Source of the DNA: Pseudomonadota bacterium
Lineage (GTDB): Bacteria; Pseudomonadota; Alphaproteobacteria; Rhizobiales; Xanthobacteraceae
Reading direction: 5' to 3'
Assembly (NCBI GenBank): GCA_023442085.1
Contig: JAEZMT010000184.1
Coordinates: 1 to 6,054, forward strand
DNA length: 6,054 bases
Numbering within the stretch: the first letter of the stretch is position 1; each line of letters opens with the position of its first letter. The position numbers and the translations under genes are program-made. The notes under the pieces were generated by a model. It saw only the letters and a list, made by a program, of their open reading frames with translations. It searched no databases and was not told where the DNA came from. Below are positions 5,371-6,054 of the stretch, piece after piece.

Positions 5371-6054
5371 TCACCAGCTCGGCAGCACCGCGCCCTTGAA
5401 GGTCTCAAGGATGAAGGTGCGCGTCTCCGGCGAGTGATAGGTCTCGACGAAGGTCTTCACCCACGGCTTGTCCTTGTCCTGGGCGCGCACGGCGATGACA
5501 TTCACGTAGGGGCCCTTGGGATCCTCGCGCAGGATGGGGTCCTTGACCGGGTCGAGGCCGGCTTCCTTGGCATAATTGGTGTTGATACCAGCCGCCGCGA
5601 GGTCGGGGAGGGAGCGGGGCAGCTGGGCCGCGTCGATCTCCACGAACTTCAGCTTCTTCGGGTTCTCCACCACGTCCACCACGGAGGCCTTCACGCCGAC
5701 GCCATCCTTGAGCTTGATGATGCCCTTGTCGGCGAGCAGCAGCAGCACGCGGCCGCCGTTGGTGGGATCATTCGGGATACCGATGGACGATCCCGCAGGG
5801 ATGTCCGCGAACGTCTTGTACTTGGTGGAATAGATTCCGATGGGGAAGTTCACCGTGGTGCCCACGGAGACGATCTTGTAGCCGCGATCGGCGATCTGGT
5901 TGTCGAGATAGGGCTGGTGCTGGAAGGAATTGGCCTCCAGGTCGCCGGACGACAAGGCGGCGTTCGGCACCACATAGTCGGAGAACTCGATCACCTTGAT
6001 GTCGAGCCCCTTCTTGGCCGCCTCTTCCTTCACCTTCTCCAGGATCTGGGCGTG
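5371..6054 (-). CDS. metQ: MetQ/NlpA-family D-/L-methionine-binding lipoprotein (5' end outside window)
   Basis: MetQ is the outer-face, lipid-anchored binding protein of the MetNIQ ABC importer, delivering methionine to the permease. The visible 227 residues run to a normal stop; the reading frame is open to the window edge, so the signal peptide, lipobox Cys and roughly 35-45 residues are missing. Diagnostic family blocks, numbered from the first visible residue, are the FSDYVVPN segment (about 24-31), NSFQHQPYLD (42-51), IPNDPTNGGR (93-102), the QLPRSLPDL region (144-152) and INTNYAKEAGL (157-167), followed by a GAVLPSW C-terminus. An internal GTG at 6033 is not the real start, because the upstream codons (HAQILEK) also match the family. 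metN and metI would be expected further upstream on the minus strand, outside the window. Methionine is the likely ligand, but NlpA relatives can bind other amino acids. Confidence 0.92.
   Translation of the reverse strand, partial: HAQILEKVKEEAAKKGLDIKVIEFSDYVVPNAALSSGDLEANSFQHQPYLDNQIADRGYKIVSVGTTVNFPIGIYSTKYKTFADIPAGSSIGIPNDPTNGGRVLLLLADKGIIKLKDGVGVKASVVDVVENPKKLKFVEIDAAQLPRSLPDLAAAGINTNYAKEAGLDPVKDPILREDPKGPYVNVIAVRAQDKDKPWVKTFVETYHSPETRTFILETFKGAVLPSW

Noticed and set aside
1..6054. CRISPR array, insertion sequence, tRNA or rRNA gene, phage or defence cassette
   Set aside because: I saw no regularly spaced repeats, terminal inverted repeats, transposase motifs or structural RNA sequences. 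The genes look like normal chromosomal housekeeping content.

Overview
The window is high-GC DNA with third-codon-position G/C bias. It has the gene content of an alphaproteobacterium of the rhizobial order (Hyphomicrobiales). The strongest sign is a eukaryotic-type glutamine synthetase II gene (glnII) divergent from a small gene of the GstI/DUF2735 type, an arrangement known from rhizobia. A family such as Xanthobacteraceae is plausible from the protein sequences, but I cannot confirm it.

Layout from left to right. Bases 98-1801 (stop codon 95-97), minus strand, encode a divergent NCS2-family (nucleobase/ascorbate-type) membrane transporter with an unusual cytoplasmic C-terminal domain. A 268-base gap with imperfect inverted repeats follows. 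Then come two small minus-strand genes: an unrecognised 104-residue protein (2070-2384) and the 65-residue GstI-like protein (2482-2679). A 539-base divergent intergenic region (2680-3218) separates gstI from glnII. It holds an AT-rich island, three weak NtrC-like 17-mers, a textbook sigma-54 promoter (3078-3093) and a leader of about 115 nt with a hairpin and a 9-nt direct repeat. glnII (3219-4253) ends in a strong intrinsic terminator. A structured 254-base gap leads to tam (4549-5322), trans-aconitate 2-methyltransferase. Converging on it is metQ (minus strand, 5' end cut by the window edge), the substrate-binding lipoprotein of a methionine ABC transporter.

How it works together. The centre of the window is a nitrogen-control module. 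Under nitrogen limitation, RpoN and (inferred) NtrC would switch on glnII, while GstI is known in Rhizobium to hold back glnII mRNA translation when nitrogen is plentiful. The leader repeats and alternative hairpins found here are candidate targets of that control. The flanking genes deal with nucleobase-type transport, S-adenosylmethionine-dependent detoxification of trans-aconitate, and methionine supply. They look like ordinary neighbours rather than parts of one operon. The points most worth a second look are the glnII leader, the unknown gene downstream of gstI, and the transporter, whose usual substrate-contacting residues are replaced and whose tail resembles a decayed GHKL/RsbW-type ATPase fold.
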